Source of the DNA: Diphasiastrum complanatum
Lineage: Eukaryota; Streptophyta; Lycopodiopsida; Lycopodiales; Lycopodiaceae
DNA length: 64,000 bases
Reading direction: 5' to 3'
Assembly: GCA_029204225.1 (NCBI GenBank)
Contig: MU832578.1
Span: 1-64,000, forward strand
Shown: in pieces, positions 1 to 11,540 of the stretch
How positions within the stretch are numbered: position 1 is the stretch's first letter
How the letters are laid out: every line of letters begins with the position of its first letter
Translations under genes and position numbers: made by a program
The notes under the pieces: model-generated
What the model saw: the letters and a program-made list of their open reading frames with translations, nothing else
Database searches by the model: none
Told to the model about the DNA's origin: nothing

Positions 1-545
1 GTAGTGGAGGGACCAAACGGTACATAATGCTGCCTGACGTCCTTAATTCATCAGTAGCAAGACCGATAGAGACTGCTTTCACTGGCGTTTTTTTGATAAT
101 ATTACTGTTGATGGTAGACGGTAGTCTGTGAGCATAATATCCTATAACAGTCCTTATTGCTCCATATGCAAATGTGGGCAATGGATGGAACTTCGGATAA
201 GTTTGGCAACACATCCAAATCACCATGGAGACACGCTATTTAATTTCTAGTTGAAGAGATTGCTCTTTCGGTGAACCCTGATTGAGGAAAAGATCGACCA
301 GGAAACTACATAGATCGTATAATTAACGACGATCGAATTGATTTGATAGTAAAGAACATGACACATTCGGACTATTCGTATTATTAACTTTAACCTAATA
401 TTGAGTTGCGGGCACAGACGCTTTCCATTACATAAGGATCTAGTACTGAAATCGGTTGGACCCTTATCTTCACTCAGATTTTGCCATTTCGTTTAGTTTA
501 TCATGTACAGGTTTATATGCTGATAGACATCTATGTTGATCAAAA
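1..545. other. No gene recognised upstream of the oxidase fragment
   Basis: I see no reading frame matching the FAD-binding half that should precede the oxidase exon at 546-1430. The stretch is AT-rich and could be intron or flank. If the oxidase gene is intact, its first exons would lie left of the window or be too diverged to see here. Confidence 0.4.
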
Positions 546-1430
546 ATGTTTTCGTTCATTGTTGAAGTTATTGAAATTCATGTTGCTGAACTGACCTGGC
601 TGAGAGTGGGTAACGCAGGCATTGTGACTCAATTTACATTCAAAGTGCACGATGTATCAGCTCCTGTAACAAGTTTCAGCTTCACCTTTCAGAAGAGCCA
701 GCAAGTTCAAACCATAAGGGCTTATCAGATGTGGGGTCTAGCAGCGGGTGCGGAAATCAGTGCCTCCCTGTACCTAGATCCATCAGGTGGGAACAGATTC
801 TATGGGACGTTTCTTGGCCCGTCAAGCAACTTGAATGGAGTTTTGAGTTTATTTTTTGCAAATGCGCCGTCTCCTTCCAACCAAACAGTCCTTGAAATCG
901 ATTATATTCACACAGCTTTGATCGACGCTGGATTGTCGCAAGATGCGAACCCATCAGTGCTTAATCTTGACAATTACACGTATTCCTCTTTTTTGTTCAA
1001 AGCCAAGTCAATTATTGTGAAGGCGCCAGGATTTTCAGACGCGGGCATTCAAACATTTGTGAATACCATGCAAGCAGGACAACTCACCAGCTACTTCATC
1101 TTCGACCTCTTCGGCGGTTCAGCATCCATTGTGAACAAAATTGCTTCAAGCGCAACTGCCTGGGTACACCGAGACTCTCTATTCAATATTCAAATGGTGA
1201 GCTATTGGCAGTTCAATCCAGATCAAGCCAGCGCTGACATCGCATTTATGAGCAAAATTTGGAACGCAGTTCTTCCCTTCGCGTCATTAGAAGCGTATCA
1301 AAACTACATAGATCGTGATATGCCATTGAGTGCCTATTATGGTTCTAACCTCAACAGGCTCATTACCGTCAAGAGAAGTTGGGACCCAACAAATGTGTTT
1401 AATTTTCCACAGAGCATACCTCTCAATTGA
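546..1430 (+). CDS. Berberine-bridge-enzyme-like FAD oxidase, C-terminal part
   Basis: Family knowledge: BBE-like proteins are secreted FAD-linked oxidases of alkaloids, monolignols or sugars. They are usually about 500 residues, with an N-terminal FAD-binding domain carrying the flavin-linking His and Cys. This 294-residue frame covers only the substrate domain and the C-terminal BBE domain. Seen in sequence: a GIVTQFTFKVHDV segment near residue 25, YQNYIDRD near 251, YYGSNLNRL near 264 and WDPTNVF near 279, the usual end signature, followed by a stop. Residues before GIVT fit the family poorly, and an acceptor-like AG sits at 617-618. The real exon may therefore start at 619, with ATG 546 not used. 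The FAD half is absent, so this is either the last exon of a gene starting left of the window or a 5-prime-truncated copy. The frame itself has no internal stop. Confidence 0.8.
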   Translation: MFSFIVEVIEIHVAELTWLRVGNAGIVTQFTFKVHDVSAPVTSFSFTFQKSQQVQTIRAYQMWGLAAGAEISASLYLDPSGGNRFYGTFLGPSSNLNGVLSLFFANAPSPSNQTVLEIDYIHTALIDAGLSQDANPSVLNLDNYTYSSFLFKAKSIIVKAPGFSDAGIQTFVNTMQAGQLTSYFIFDLFGGSASIVNKIASSATAWVHRDSLFNIQMVSYWQFNPDQASADIAFMSKIWNAVLPFASLEAYQNYIDRDMPLSAYYGSNLNRLITVKRSWDPTNVFNFPQSIPLN

Positions 1431-2439
1431 TCTAAAACAAATATATCATGTAAAAAAATCTCATTCTTACATCCAATCACAACAAATGAACTTCTCCAAG
1501 CTATGGAATTGGACAACGTCCTGAAACATCACATCCCTTCATTACCACAGCTAGTTATAATTAAGCTTGTTGCCAACTCTCTCCATTGAATGCAAGCTGA
1601 CCCTGGAGTATTCAAAGTTTGGATGCATATTTAATATAGCTCATTATGTGGCCTAGGTAAAACAAAGACATACAAGATCTTCTTCACCGTAGTGTTTAAT
1701 TTTTAAGCCATTGGAGTTTGAACTTTGAACTCACAAAGATGGTCTTATACCTTAGCATGTAAAATTGACTCACTCACTTGCCTTGCAAAATGGCATGTAT
1801 TGTCGAGATTATATATGAAAGGCTACACACAACAAGCTAATAACAGATTCTCTATTTCTTTTCTTTATGTGTGTTTACACTGATGAATAATTTGTGATAA
1901 CTTCATTCTCTACTACTGATACTCGTTTCTACGACTCATACATTATATCTTATTCGAAGGAAGCATGTCTGTCATAGATGCCTAATTGTATCGCTACTTT
2001 CATGGTTGTCTCAAACACCTACAAAGATCTAAGAAATAGTCTGAATCTCAATTCCGGCCTTTAACTCCTGTAGAATACCTGCAAACAATCTGACAACTAC
2101 AAACGATTGGAAAACTACAAACAATCTGGACAGACCTGCACATCAATATCATTTGGGATCTCCAAAACAAGCCACAACCTCGAATACAGCTCTCCACTCA
2201 ACAAAGCCACCAACGGGCCATCACCAGGATCTCCATTCGAACCACAACCCCGAACAGAGCCTACACGCAGTTACAAACATGACCTGCCATCACAAAGAAG
2301 AGTTAACCTAATTTTAGGGCTCTTTTCCAACCCTTAAAAACGAGGCCCTAACCAAACACATTTTAAACCCTTCATTCTCACCATATCCTTGGCCCTCTAT
2401 CACTACACAAACATGGCCCTCCAAACCCAAAAAAAAATA
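1431..2439. other. Non-coding flank, no feature recognised
   Basis: AT-rich sequence 3-prime of the oxidase fragment. Short open frames here match nothing I recognise and show no domain signature. The end of this stretch leads into the TCGACCC-rich repeat region. Confidence 0.4.
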
Positions 2440-3215
2440 AAAAAAATTCGACACATTTTTCTCCATTATCGACTGACTCACCCACACCTCCAACTTCGAC
2501 CGAGTCCATCTACTTACAGCTTCATCCAAGTCCACCCATTGGCACTCCTGACCCAGCATCCACCCTCGTTATTTTCTCGACCGAACTCCCCTTTATCAAT
2601 TTTCGACCGAGTCTCATACGTTAATCTCAACCAAGCTTGAAGTCATTCCATCTCGACCGAATACCAAAAACAAATTTCGACCCTTCATTAACTTTTCTAA
2701 TCTTTGTTAATTTCTTTCAACCCTCCACACGTTTTTTGACCCTTCCTACTTTCTCAACCGATTGTTGATTTTTTATCATTCGTTAAATTTTTTCGATCCT
2801 TCGTTAAAATTTTGATCCGTCGTTAAATTTTTCGCTCCTTTGTTAAACTTTTTTGTTCCGTTGTTAAATTTTTTCGTTCCTTCGTTAAATTTTTTCGCCC
2901 CTTCATTACTTTTTTGACCCTTCATAATTTTTTTGATCCATTTCATTTTCCGATCCACTTTCTTTCTGATCCACCTCATTTCCGAACCATCTAGTTTTTG
3001 ATCTTCCACTTTCTGATACATCTTTTTTTTTTTTTTATCGACCCATTTTTTGATCCAGTTTCCATTTTCTGACCCAGTCTCCATTTTTTGACCCAGTTCT
3101 ATTTTCTGACCTAATCTCCATTTTTCAACCCAGTTTCCATTTTTCGACCCAATCTTAATTTTTCGACCCGAAACCCATTGTTTGACACCCGACCAAATTT
3201 TCGACCCCAGTCAAA
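2440..3215. repeat. Degenerate repeat built on TCGACCC and TTCGTTAAATTTTT words
   Basis: Across nearly 800 bases the word TTCGACC (or GGGTCGAA on the other strand) recurs about every 15-25 bases. Between about 2780 and 2930 it becomes a tandem series of an approximately 22-base unit of the form CGTTAAATTTTTTCG plus CTCC or ATCC. The 102-residue minus-strand frame across it, rich in Lys, Asn and Gly, is a product of the repeat and not a gene. I found no target duplication at the edges. Confidence 0.7.
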
Positions 3216-3371
3216 AAAAAAAAAAAACTAAATACCCATTCACCACACACCACCCTTAACAACTAACTAGTGCATATATTCAAAACCAAAGATAAAAAAC
3301 AACAAACATCCCAAAATCCAAAAAAATAAGAACATCCCTAATGAAATACCATACAGATCCTCATATTTCAA

Positions 3372-4095
3372 ATGCATATCCACATCACATGGTGTCATCC
3401 AGATCTGAAGAAATCAAACATCTTAGGTTCTCCCAAATGCGGTCCCATATACACGAGCCGTCTACAAATCCATTCGACAGTCACGAATCTGATAGAGCCG
3501 AGTCTTCATGAGCAAGAGACCATTTTTATGGTGTTGAACCCTCATAGGCCAGAACCCACCTTAATGGCGTATTTGCTACCCATGGTGCTCATCATGAGAA
3601 AAGAATCCAAAAATTGGATCTACCAAAGTTTTGACGGTAGTTCGGACCCTCAAAGATTATTGCAAATCTTTGAGAATGTGTGCGACGTTTATGGCGAAAC
3701 ATCTCCCGCCGATGCTATGGTCCCAACTGTTTCCTATGACCATGATCACTAAAGCTCATGACTGGTTTTTTAACCTCGATCATGATGATAAGACTGATTG
3801 GTCTGCATTGAAAGAGTCCTTTATCAAACGTTTTCAGCCCTTTTGTTTGATAGAGAGTCCTTTTGTTAAATTGACTAATATCAAGATGACAAAAGATGAA
3901 CACGTACGAGACTATATCGAGTGTTTCACGCACCTTAAAAGGTCAAGTACAATAACAGCCCTCCGAATAGATGCTCATCATCTAGTTCCTAGTCCTGGAC
4001 TTCCAAGATGGATTAGACGTGAGCTTAGATCCAATGACGAATATGCAAGCCTAAAGTTAGCTATGTCTGTGGTGACCTGGTTGAACATCTGTTGA
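3372..4095 (+). pseudogene. Ty3-type retrotransposon Gag remnant, frameshifted
   Basis: Two overlapping frames together give the order of a plant Ty3 Gag (retrotransposon gag domain). The first runs through FDGSSDPQRLLQIFENVC, then a shift near 3725 moves to a frame with LFPMTMITKAHDWFFNL, SALKESFIKRFQPF and MTKDEHVRDYIECF. These correspond to the family pattern of a DP-x-HL start, an LFP-x-SL-x-x-A-x-x-WF core, and a Y-x-x-x-F-x-x-L end. No zinc knuckle or pol follows. The frameshift and missing ends make it a relic. It lies upstream of a tRNA-Asp primer site at 4268, the wrong order for one intact element, so at least two elements or a rearrangement are involved. Confidence 0.7.
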
Positions 4096-4267
4096 TGACC
4101 AGATTGCAAACATTTTACATTCCACTCTATTCATTCATAGTTATTTCGGGTTTTGCACTAATAATGACAGTATTAGCCTTTTTATTGCTCTCTAGTAGGA
4201 ACGATACCCGTTTATACTACAAATATCAATCATTTTACTGTTGGTATGCCGCGACATATACCAATTT

Positions 4268-4285
4268 TGGCGCCGTTGCCGAGGA
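4268..4285 (+). other. Primer-binding site for tRNA-Asp, LTR retrotransposon
   Basis: TGGCGCCGTTGCCGAGGA is the complement of the 3-prime end of plant tRNA-Asp with one mismatch. It should sit just right of a 5-prime LTR in plus orientation, so an LTR would end near 4267. I could not define the LTR start. The 107-residue frame at 4092-4415 runs through this site and is not a gene. Confidence 0.65.
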
Positions 4286-4415
4286 GCAATGCCAAATAGG
4301 ATGTTCTGTCATTATTCTGATTTTTGTTTGTATTTTTCAAATTCATAGGTTACTGTTCTGGTTTTTCAAGCATTTCAGAAGAGGAACAATAATATCTGAG
4401 TTTCGCCCACCCTGA

Positions 4416-6752
4416 CTCGTCATTTCACTTTTGATTTTTTTCGATTTTTTGTAGAGTTCCTAAAATTATTTACAGTTTGTTTATTTGTTTATAGTATATT
4501 TTTTCATTATTTGGCTTACCATAATGAATGACTTTTTGTTTGACAAGTGCTCTACAATTTTCACTCTCTGTGAAGATGGTATCTTTTTTGTTTATTTTTT
4601 GTTATTTTTTTATTTAATAGTTTTTTTTTTAATTTCATATATATTTTTTTAGATTTGCTTTGATCAAGGATAGCCATTGAACAAGAGACGTCATGTAGCG
4701 TCTCCCAAAAATAATTTATCATTCATCTATCCATCTTCAGATCACCTTGTAGAGAGATAGGATTTTTTTGCATATTGCAAATTTGCGAAATCCATGTCAA
4801 TTCATAGTTGATTCCTAAGTCTCATTGCCATATTAGGTTTTGAGTAAACTACAACAAGATCGAGACAAATTTAGTTAAAATTTGTTCAATCTTCAATCCA
4901 ATCGCATGTTCAACGTGTTTTAACTGTGTGTTCCAACTGCCAATCCAACCTTGAGCATGCCGGATACCAGCAACAACATCCTTACCAACAGATTTTGGAG
5001 GGGGGGAGAGTGGATTTGCAGGCATCCACTGGAGCAGCCACATTGCCAATAACACCATCGGCAAATCAACAGCCAAGGTCACGAAACCAAAGACAAAAAA
5101 GACATGGCTAAGAAGGCAGATGGGCAATCCAAAGAGACTCAATCAGAAGAAGTACCCCAGTCACGACTAAGCTCCTTCAGGAAAGAGAAGCACAAGCATT
5201 GGAAAATCAGTCTCCCTCTTCAGCCACCCCTCTTGCCACAACATCTGCATCTACTCTCATGTCTATTGCCCACACCAACTACCGATGCCATTACCACTAT
5301 CCTACCTTCCATCTCTCCGTTTACCATCATTTCACTGTTCATTTGAGAAATCTCCATTTTTCAAACCTTGATAATCTTACCGAGGCAGCCAAAAGATCGT
5401 TGCAAATGTCTTGCGGAGACCAACTACCATCTACACTGGTTGGTTAGCCAGAAAAGAAGACCTAAGAAAGCAGACGAACAAGAAATAAAGCCAAGAGCTG
5501 AAGAAGAAAAGAAGAAACTTAAGCGATAGATGAGTCAGAGCATTTTTTATCAAAAGAAACTCTCTAGAGCAATGATAGTTGAATCCCCTCCTATGAAGTC
5601 CGAAGAGATCCAAAATCAATGGATCAAAAGAAACAGCTACAGAAAAACAAAAATATGAAGACAACCATGAACTTGTAGAATAAAGTGAGCTCCTCACCCA
5701 ACAAGTGATGGTCAAAGCTCAATATTGCAAGGGTCCAAGGCTGCGACAATAGCATTATCAATTTCTTCACCCTTCCACCAGCCTTCATCATGTCTCTTTA
5801 TCGTCACCAAAGCATCCGTCCATATTTGTTCCTACCACCAATTTTGTTGATAAGTCCATTTCCTTGAAGACTGATAACCCAAGGTTTGTGAAACCTACCA
5901 AATCAAAGGTTCTTCCTCTTCTCGTCAAGGCAAGAGCATCGACAAGACTAGAACTTCGATTGAGAGAAGAACAACGAAAACACCCAGAAGCAAAATGGAG
6001 GATACAAGAGTGCCAAGACAATTGATGAATATCTAGCAAGACCTCCCAGAGAGTTAGAATCTGCCAAGAAACCAGAAGTGAAATCGTCCATGGCAGATGC
6101 AAATGTTAGAAAAGAGAAAAAACACACAGGAAGCACTCAGGCATGCAGAGTTGTCAAGCTGTTGGGAGCTCTCCAATTTTGAAGATGTTAACCATCTGCA
6201 GTAATAGGACATTTTGGTTAAATTGTGGCAAATTGCAAATATCAGTTTTTGATGAAGACTGGCAAAAATAAGCACTTGGTTTTACGCAAGCGAATGAGGA
6301 TCTACACTTTTCCAAGTGGTGATCAAAGATGCCAACGCAAAGCAGAGCAATATCATTCAATATGAGTTGCAGTGGGTCCTGCAACACATTAGAGGTGGGA
6401 TGATGTTGGTTGATTCTAACGAATCCCCAAGAAACTCGGCCAGAGCTACCCAAGAGCACCTCTCACCTTAGACTGAGAAGGTCTCTAGAAAGACGAGATA
6501 GATCAAAGTCAATATTCCACCAGGGTCGAGATCATTCCATTTTTGTAGGATTAAGGGTTTGGAAGACAAGGCTTAACCTTGTAGAGGTTCAAATCCTCTT
6601 CTCTTAAACTATTAAAATAAGGGAGAACTTGAAGTTGGGTCTGAATTTTGCTTTTACATTTTTTCAAATTTGAAAATGTAAATTAAAAATAACTAAATTA
6701 TGAAATGAAAATACAAGCTCTTAACTTTTATACAATCATAAGCAAGATAAAA
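4416..6752. other. Decayed element interior, no clear gene
   Basis: From about 4926 to 5450 the plus strand has charged, Gln-rich short frames, for example around TKLLQEREAQAL. They could be a worn Gag N-terminus downstream of the tRNA-Asp primer site, but stops interrupt every frame. From 5450 to 6600 the plus strand is rich in AAG and GAA codons with no recognisable domain. I treat the stretch as retrotransposon debris by inference from position only. Confidence 0.35.
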
Positions 6753-7485
6753 GCATTCCATCATATTCTATGCAAAGAGTAGATCAATTTTGCTTTTGGC
6801 CTCATCTCTATCAGAGTTCAGATAAGAAAGTTATGGTAGATCAAAGATTTGCAGTACAAGATAAGCTTTTGATGACACGGCACTTGATTATGTGAAATAT
6901 CTCCACCATGTGAGGATCTGCATTCTGGTAAAAAAAACTTGTCTATTCTCGCGTCATGGCGATATGCCAAATCATCATATTCTATGCAAAGAGTAGATCA
7001 ATTTTTGACCTCATCTCTATCAGAGTTCAGATAAGAAAGTTATGGTAGTAGATCAAAGGTTTATAGTATCAGATAAGCATTTGATGATGTGGCATTTATA
7101 TTATTTGATGATGTGGCATTTGATGATGTGGAATATCTCCACCATGCGAGGATCTATATTCTGGTAAAAAAACTTGTCTATTCTCGCATCATGGCGATAT
7201 GCCACAACATCAAAAATTTTGATTAGCCATAACATTCTTATTTGAACTCGGATGGAGATGAAGTAAAAAGCAAAAATGCTCTACTCTTTGCGTAAAATCC
7301 ATTGGAATATCTCCACCACATGAGGATCTGCATTCTGGTAAAAGAAAACTGGTCTATTCTTGCGTCATGGTGATATGCCACATCATCAAAATTTTTGATT
7401 AGCCATAACTTTCTTATTTGAACTCAGATGGAGATGAGGCAAAAGAAAAAATGATGTACTCTTCACGTAGAATACATTGGAATGA
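6753..7485. repeat. Interleaved direct and inverted repeat block
   Basis: Two modules alternate. Module R (about 83 bases, ending TCAGATAAGAAAGTTATGG) occurs forward at 6753-6836 and 6972-7045, then in reverse complement at 7227-7308 and 7403-7484. Module M (about 80 bases, with AATATCTCCACCA and CTGCATTCTGGTAAAA) occurs forward at about 6891-6970, 7125-7205 and 7305-7385. A transcript through the block could fold R copies against each other. No target duplication or coding frame was seen. Confidence 0.8.
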
Positions 7486-7993
7486 TCACATCTTGATTAT
7501 GATTCTATAAAAATATCAAAGTCTAGAAAATCTATTGTTGTTCTACTCATCCATAGTTTAATGGCTGATGTTCTTGTAGATGATGTTTTGCAGCTTCTTA
7601 TAGGCCCGACCCTCTTTAAGACATGTAAGTTTGTTTAACTATGTTTTGCTCAAAATATATTGATACTAACCATAAATTTTAAGAGTCGAGTAGTTAGGAG
7701 TCTTGCGGGCAGCAAGTATTGTCAAATCACAACTCCAAACCCTGCCCAGCGGGAGTTTCAAAATGTTCAAAATATTATTGGAAAACTCCAATTTTTTTCA
7801 GACCGACAAACAACATTACGTTCTTTCACGGGTGTAAAAACTTTATTGGGCCACATGTACATTGAATATTTGAATAGTCAATAAAAGCACCTTGACAAAC
7901 AACCCTTTTGGTGCTTTAAACTCCTCTAATGTGACATACTCGACAATCAATCGTTGCTAAGCATCTGTCCATCTCACGACATCCGTCTCTGAA
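7486..7993. other. No feature recognised
   Basis: About 500 bases between the repeat block and a minus-strand coding relic. The open frame near 7660-7884 has no domain that I recognise and is probably chance. Confidence 0.4.
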
Positions 7994-8711
7994 TCACAAT
8001 AACAATTGGCTTGCCTTGGGCGATCTATCGTGTGATCTGTCAAGTACTTCATTATGGAGATAAGTGTCTTTAGAAGATGATTCACTTACTCTCATAAAGA
8101 GTTTACAATTTGCCTCAATACAAATTTTCAAACTATGAGCGAACAAATCACTTTTGCTCTTACATGACTCAAGAGCATACATTTGATGAAATAACCATTT
8201 GCTTTCTAATTGATTTAAAATCGATTTAAACATTTTAAGAACATCATCTATGTTCTCAAGAGAGACTTCATACTCAGCTAGTATGGCTTTACTCCAATTT
8301 TGAGATGCAATGATCTCACTAAAGCAAATTGATTTATCAAATGACATAAGAGAAGTAAGTATGAGATGTATACCACATGAGATATGCTCCTCTTTCCCTT
8401 GAATGTGAGCCACATGGAATCAACCATATTTCTTGAGTTTTTTTTTGGAATCACAACTTGAGAAGGTCTCTCCTCCTCAATCCTTGGCACACTTGAACCT
8501 TGAGATGATTCTTTAAGATCCTCTTCATGGTGCTCCTTCTTGATGGAAATCTGAGACCTCCATGTCTCATAATGATCACAACAACTATGACCACACAATA
8601 TGCACTTCCTATGATTATTAAAATTATTTGTGCTAGAAACATAAGTCCAAAAATCACCACAACTTGGCATGATTTTTCTAATATTGAAATCAAAAGGCAT
8701 TTCCATCTCAA
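7994..8711 (-). pseudogene. Broken ORF with an unassigned domain shared with 18541-18895
   Basis: Two overlapping minus frames appear to be one frameshifted reading frame. The upstream frame has a Cys/His cluster (CILCGHSCCDH) followed by a charged stretch. The downstream frame has ICFSEIIASQNWSKAIL and, near its end, CKLFMRVSESSSKDTY. The same two motifs, in the same order and with similar spacing, occur on the plus strand at 18541-18895. There too a Cys-rich knuckle-like region precedes them. The first motif faintly resembles the entry into copia reverse transcriptase, but the second does not. Function unknown; likely mobile-element cargo or an old element protein. Confidence 0.5.
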
Positions 8712-9229
8712 TAAGGCTAACTACAATAGCTTGTTGGATAGGTATTGAAGAGTAGAATGTGTTGCTCTTGTTTCTAAATCAATTTGATTTGTTTTTAGAA
8801 GAGTTTTAGGCAATTAGAGAGTTTGAGAGGGTACTCAACTCGTGGGATATGCCAAAGTGAGCACACATATGTCTTTTTCACCATTTTCATCAATTTTCAC
8901 TATCAATCAAGTAGAATTGGATAGAAGTGAATGTTTTGAGGTCTCAGAATTTTCATTTCACGCAAATTATTGTGTTTCAGTTGAAAGTAAGTTCCTAGAG
9001 AGTTTATCAGTATTTTGAAACTCGTGCGAGAGATAGACTTCTTGCTTGCATGTGCTTCTTCTTTTGTGACTAAAGCAAGATCCAAATTCAAGATAGATTG
9101 ATTTTTTGTATTGAGAATTTGTTCTCACATCTGTTGCTATCTGTGTTAGATCCTAGATTGAGATAGCAAGCAACATCTTTTCAACTCCATTTTTTATCAT
9201 TACTAGAATTTCTCACCAAAAACCTGTCT
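8712..9229. other. Flank of a copia element, LTR not resolved
   Basis: AT-rich sequence just before the copia Gag at 9230. An LTR and a tRNA-Met primer site would be expected here, but I find no TGGTATCAGAGC match, so the 5-prime end of that copia is lost or too diverged. Confidence 0.3.
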
Positions 9230-10167
9230 TCATCTGGTTCACATTTCTTAGAGCACAGTGAGAGATTAACATCTTCCAATTATGCGCTGTGGAAGACCAG
9301 AATGGAATCATTGTTGATTCTACAAGATGTAATGGATATTGTGAGTGGATCTGAAGAAGAACCTGCTGCACCTAATGAAGCTGCAGCATTCCACAAAAGA
9401 ACCAGAATTGCCCTTCATTTTATAAAAATGAATGTTACCAATGAAGTGTTAAGAGAGATCAGTACATGCACCACTGCCAAGGAAGCTTGGGATACTCTAA
9501 AAACAATCTATGAAATCAAAAATACTTCTAGATTGCTTACACTTAGAAACCAAATAATTCTAAGTTATCAAAGAGTAGATGAGAGCGCTTCATCATATGT
9601 CATGAGAGTTAAGGATCTTCATCAAGAGTTAGCTGGTATTATGATGCTCTTAAGAACACTAAACTTGTTCAGGTAGTCCTAAATGGACTTAGAGATGAGT
9701 ATGACAATATTGTGTAGATTTATGCTGTCAGGGAGGATCTTCCATCCTTGGAGACACTGCAAGGTGTTCTTATTGCTGAAGAAAGCAGGCAAGAGAACAA
9801 GATGCTGAGGATCAACAGACTTTCATTGAAAGATGGTGGAGATGAAAAAGCACTCTTCATCAGAGACAAGTCAAGAGGCAAGGGCAAAGGACAACAACAC
9901 TTCAAGAAGGATAAAGCCAAAGAAGGTGGTGAGGATCAATCCTCACAAGTTGCAACATCCAGTGGCAAGAAGAAGCTGTCAAAGATCAACTGTTTTTTTT
10001 GTGGGAAGAAAGGACACTATGCATCAAACTATTTCAAGAAGAAGAACCAATCTAAGCAAGCTAACCTTACTAATGAGGATGAGTGTGAGGGTGTAGAGAG
10101 TGAAAGAGATGATTCATTAATGATGTCTACTTTTTCATCTTTTCCTTTTAAGAATGAAGAAGCCTAG
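9230..10167 (+). pseudogene. Ty1/copia Gag, frameshifted
   Basis: Capsid precursor of a copia element. The frame opens before the first ATG at 9302, since the typical SSNYALWKTRMESLL start is encoded upstream of it. It continues through a UBN2-type gag domain with TAKEAWDTLKTIYE and SYVMRVKDLHQEL. The frame is lost near 9660, resumes after a stop near 9717, and runs through a basic linker to a zinc knuckle, CFFCGKKGHYASNYF. There the last Cys is replaced by Tyr, so the knuckle would not hold zinc normally. It leads directly into the protease region at 10168. Confidence 0.85.
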
Positions 10168-11496
10168 TGGATAAATAGTGGGGCTAGTTCCCATATTTCT
10201 AATTCTAGGGACTCTTTCACTAATCTCATGCCATATATAGGTGCAAAAAGATCAATCTATACTACTAATTATGTAGAGTGTAGGATTGAAGGAATAGATA
10301 GTATTCCATTGCATGCATCATCATCAAAATCTTTTTGCTTACATGATGTACTGTATGTATTTAGATTGACCAAGAATCTCTTTAGTGTAGGACAGTTGTT
10401 TGATAGTGGATTGGATGTCAAGTTTCAAGTTGACAAGTGTATAATATCAAGAGAAAATGAAGTTATTTCTAGAGGATCTAGAATTGGTAAGTTGTACAAA
10501 CTAGATTCTAGGGAGAGTGCTAACATTTCAGATATTGCTTATGAGACCCAGGTTCTACAAGAGGATCTATGGCACAAGAGATTGGGTCATCCCAATTTCA
10601 AAGCCATGCAATCTATGGTCAAAGAAGGAAAAGTTGTTGGTCTATCAAAGACACTATCAAAGGAGTTTCTACCTTGTGTGCTGGCAAAGTCACACAAAAG
10701 GCCTTTTCCTAGATCAAGTATAAAGACAAACCAACCATTTGAACTTGTACACTCTGATGTTCATTTTTCATCAACTAAGAGCAAAGGATGAGCCAACTGC
10801 TTTGTCTCTTTTTTATATGATACAAGATATTCTTGGATCTATATGCTGGTCTATGATGTTTTTCTTACTTTTAAAGCTTATGTAGAGAAGCAGTTTCCTT
10901 TCAAGTTAAAGCTTTAAAAGTGATAGTGGAGGAGAATACACTTCCAATAAGTTTAAAGACTTTTGTGAGAGAGACGATATTCAAAGAGAGTTTTCTTGTT
11001 CATATACTCTTTAGCAAAATGGAGCTGTTGAGAGAAAAAATAGAACTTTTGTGAATGTGCAAAAGCCATTAGCCTAGAAGCTTCTCTGCCTAAAGAATTT
11101 TGGAGAGAGGCAGTTGCATGTGCAAACTATCTTTGTAATAGACTTCCAAATCTTGCAATAGGAGGAAAGACACCATTTGAGATGTTGTATAAGAAAAAGC
11201 CTAAGGTAGATCATCTTAGGATTTTTGGCTGTGTATGATTTGTGCATGTGCCTCTAGAAACTAGGAAGAAGGAAGGTCCTAGTGCAGTAAAAGGAATATT
11301 TGTAGGATATGCATCCACTAAAAAAGCATACAAGATTTATTTGCCCTCTACTGACAAAAATGTTGTTAGTAGAGATGTGATCTTCCATGAAGATCAGAAA
11401 TTTAACTTGGATGATGCACAAATCAAGGAGACTCATGCAAGATCAATCATGGTCTTGACTATGAAGACACCTTTGCACCAATTGCAAAGATGGTAA
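10168..11496 (+). pseudogene. Copia protease and integrase, first copy, heavily broken
   Basis: Order is protease (SGASSHIS, with its active-site Asp changed to Asn), the integrase zinc region (LWHKRLGHPNFKAM), the integrase core start (FELVHSDVHFSSTKSKG then a stop), fragments of the core, and the integrase C-terminal segment (KGIFVGYASTKKAYKI, VVSRDVIFHE). Compared with the second copy at 11881-12933 it has lost a Cys of the zinc region through a 9-base deletion near 10676, and it has several stops and frameshifts between 10788 and 11240. It then reaches an RT fragment at 11541. Not functional. Confidence 0.85.
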
Positions 11497-11540
11497 CAAT
11501 TTGAATACTCATCTCTCTTGCATGTTTTCACAATTGGGGT

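Noticed and set aside
303-1315. 16-base match AAACTACATAGATCGT shared by the upstream region and the oxidase frame
   Set aside because: A single 16-mer match is expected by chance about once in a window of this size, and the flanks do not align.
2776-3084. 102-residue Lys/Asn-rich minus ORF
   Set aside because: Generated by the degenerate TCGACCC/GTTAAATTTTT repeat.
4092-4415. 107-residue ORF with hydrophobic segments
   Set aside because: It runs across the tRNA-Asp primer site and has no family resemblance; probably chance in AT-rich DNA.
6540-6606. tRNA-like T-arm (GAGGTTCAAATCCTCTTCTC)
   Set aside because: No matching acceptor stem, D-arm or anticodon arm could be built to the left; the T-arm-like stem alone is not enough.
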